NCBI RefSeq assembly: GCF_019218885.1
Contig: NZ_JAHUWT010000001.1
Location: forward strand, 310,001 to 374,000
Direction: 5' to 3'
From: Bordetella sp. BOR01
Lineage (GTDB): Bacteria; Pseudomonadota; Gammaproteobacteria; Burkholderiales; Burkholderiaceae_B
Length of the DNA: 64,000 bases
A program made the translations under genes and the position numbers. The notes under the pieces are model-generated. The model did no database searches and was not told the origin of the DNA. It saw only the letters and a list, made by a program, of their open reading frames with translations. This document shows positions 62,600 through 64,000 of the stretch, one piece after another (positions within the stretch are counted from its first letter, which is position 1; each line of letters begins with the position of its first letter).

Positions 62600-63520
62600 T
62601 CAGACCGGGGTGAGCCAATGCGCATATTTGGCATTGCGCCCGTTGACCAGGTCGAAGAAGGCCGTTTGCAGCTTTTCGGTCACCGGCCCACGCCGTCCCG
62701 CGCCGATCTTGCGGTTGTCGACTTCGCGGATGGGGGTGACTTCGGCGGCGGTGCCGGTGAAGAAGGCTTCATCGGCGATATAGATGTCGTCGCGCGTCAG
62801 GCGCTTGGTGACCACGGGGATGTCCAGGTCGGCGGCCAGCGCATGCACGGTGGAGCGCGTGATGCCGGTCAGTGCCGAGGCGATCTCGGGTTCGCACAGG
62901 ATGCCGTCCTTGACGATGAAGACGTTTTCGCCCGCGCCTTCGGCCACGAAACCGTCGGTGTCGAGCAGCAGGGCTTCGTCGTAGCCGTCTTGCAGGGCTT
63001 CGGCGTTGGCAATGATGGAATTGGCGTAGGTGGTGGCCACCTTGGCGCGCGGCATGGTGACATTGACGTGCTGGCGCGCAAACGACGAGACCTTCACGCG
63101 AATTCCCTGCGCCAGCGCTTCTTCGCCCAGGTAGGCGCCCCAGGGCCAGGCGGCGATGGCCACATGGACCTTGGCGCCCTTGGGCGAGACGCCCATTTTT
63201 TCCGAGCCGTAGAACACCAGCGGACGCAGGTAGCAGGACTCGAGCTGGTTGGCCCGCACGACCTCGCACTGGGCGGCGTTGAGCGTGTCGGGGTCGAACG
63301 GCATGGGGATCTGGTAGATGTGCGCCGAATTGCACAGCCGCCGGGTGTGGTCTTGCAAGCGGAAGATGGCGGTGCCGGCGTCGGTCTTGTAGGCGCGTAC
63401 GCCTTCGAATACCGACAGGCCATAGTGCAGGGAATGGGTCAGGACATGCGTGGTGGCATCGCGCCACGGGACAAGCTTGCCGTCGTACCAGATGAAACCG
63501 TCGCGGTCCGCCATCGACAT
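62600..63520 (-). CDS. ilvE: Branched-chain amino acid aminotransferase
   Basis: A 306-residue class IV PLP aminotransferase for Val/Leu/Ile. RDGFIWYDGKLVPWRDA, LHYGLSVFEGVRAY, the PLP lysine in RAKVATTYANSIIA, and DGFVAEGAGENVFIV are characteristic, at E. coli length (309). It heads a minus-strand operon with the zinc-finger, SnoaL-like and hydrolase genes, and is divergent from an azlC-type gene for branched-chain amino acid export. Confidence 0.94.
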   Translation of the reverse strand: MSMADRDGFIWYDGKLVPWRDATTHVLTHSLHYGLSVFEGVRAYKTDAGTAIFRLQDHTRRLCNSAHIYQIPMPFDPDTLNAAQCEVVRANQLESCYLRPLVFYGSEKMGVSPKGAKVHVAIAAWPWGAYLGEEALAQGIRVKVSSFARQHVNVTMPRAKVATTYANSIIANAEALQDGYDEALLLDTDGFVAEGAGENVFIVKDGILCEPEIASALTGITRSTVHALAADLDIPVVTKRLTRDDIYIADEAFFTGTAAEVTPIREVDNRKIGAGRRGPVTEKLQTAFFDLVNGRNAKYAHWLTPV

Positions 63521-63702
63521 GGTGTTCCCCCTTGAAAGAGGCGCCTATTGTATCAAGCAGCAAGGGTACAATGCCGCTGTTTCAGCGCCGGAGCCGCGGG
63601 CAGCGCCCGGGCCTGGTGCCGCGCCGGGCGAACTCTGGCGCGCGTGTGTGTCTTCTTTGATGAGTTCCATGCCGTCCAGTTCCACTTGCCAGGGGGCGTC
63701 AG

Positions 63703-64000
63703 GTGCCCGCTGAGTCTGCTGCCGTGCCCGAAGACCCCCGCCTGGTGCGGCAAGAACGCATCGCGGCGTTTCGCCAGGGCGTGCATGCCATCGTGCCGGC
63801 CCTGGTCGCCACCGCCACCTGGGGCCTGGTAACCGGGGTGGCCATGGTCAAGTCCGGCCTGACCGAATCCATGGCCCTGGCCATGACCCTGCTCTTGTAC
63901 GCCGGATCGGCCCAGCTCACCTCGCTGCCGCTGATCGCCAGCGGTGCCCCCCTGTGGCTGATCTTCATGGCCGGCTGCGTGGTCAACCTGCGCTTCATCA
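63703..64000 (+). CDS. azlC: AzlC family permease, N-terminal part
   Basis: The first 99 codons of a gene that runs out of the window. A GTG start with AGGGGGC 5 bases before it is chosen because the frame has a stop at 63661 and no ATG. RQGVHAIVPALVATATWGLVTGVAMV and the later GSAQLTSLPLIASGAPLWLIFMAGCVVNLRFI (pieces) match AzlC, the large subunit of AzlCD branched-chain amino acid exporters. Adjacent divergent ilvE fits this role. Confidence 0.85.
   Translation, partial: MPAESAAVPEDPRLVRQERIAAFRQGVHAIVPALVATATWGLVTGVAMVKSGLTESMALAMTLLLYAGSAQLTSLPLIASGAPLWLIFMAGCVVNLRFI

Overview
The window is a GC-rich chromosomal segment of a betaproteobacterium, most likely Alcaligenaceae (Bordetella/Achromobacter type). 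The main signs are two Bug/TctC-type solute receptors, long stretches of housekeeping genes in Burkholderiales-like order, a four-ATPase tandem UvrA, and palindromic intergenic repeats. I see no rRNA, tRNA, CRISPR array, transposase or prophage. Every assignment rests on reading the sequence and on remembered family motifs, with no database search.

Layout. 1-4742: the end of tcdA, then a catabolic cluster. A GntR regulator and an acyl-CoA ligase (minus) diverge from a Bug receptor and an SDR (plus), around a palindrome. 4818-12420: pabC, pabB and a 1920-residue tandem UvrA with a LexA box in its promoter. 12722-14285: KDPG-type aldolase and KDG kinase. 14286-14950: a 38-bp inverted repeat and a 42-residue, very basic protein gene with tandem hairpins. 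14973-19025: Bug receptor, PrpF-like isomerase and two LysR regulators. 19248-24465: a glycosyltransferase and a FecI/FecR/TonB-receptor iron-signalling cassette with a Fur-like box. 24537-28783: an acidic-tailed unknown protein, an EamA permease, EttA, an isochorismatase-like hydrolase and a glycine-zipper lipoprotein. 28866-32243: a PAS-LuxR regulator divergent from a thiolase/acyl-CoA ligase pair. 32322-36126: glnS-minC-minD-minE in one tight run. 36243-38617: a CydAB-like pair whose subunit I has lost the residues that bind haem. 38638-42429: an EnvZ/OmpR-type pair divergent from an unrecognised exported lipoprotein. 42510-50966: recQ, ruvB, a serine/threonine dehydratase, a NAD-binding protein and the dusB-fis-purH-ruvC-ruvA run. 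52084-57177: ubiH-like, TM2, pepP, a yybP-ykoY (Mn) riboswitch in front of a CaCA exchanger, and a small ACT-like protein behind a long leader. 57280-64000: ctaG, galU, a BepA-like protease, a repeat cluster, a YheT-like hydrolase, a SnoaL-like protein, a zinc-finger protein, ilvE and the start of azlC.

How the genes work together. Several groups look like self-contained regulated units: regulator, transporter receptor and enzymes at 0.5-4.7 kb and 15-18 kb; sigma factor, anti-sigma and receptor at 20-24.5 kb; regulator with fatty- or aryl-acyl enzymes at 29-32 kb; and a metal riboswitch with its exchanger at 55-56.5 kb. DNA repair is well represented (tandem UvrA under LexA control, RecQ, RuvABC).

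The most unusual items are the haem-ligand-free CydA homologue with an intact CydB partner (36.2-38.6 kb), the small basic protein locus (14.6-14.95 kb), the possible leader-peptide region (56.5-56.85 kb), and the Mn-riboswitch-controlled CaCA gene, which predicts a manganese exporter.
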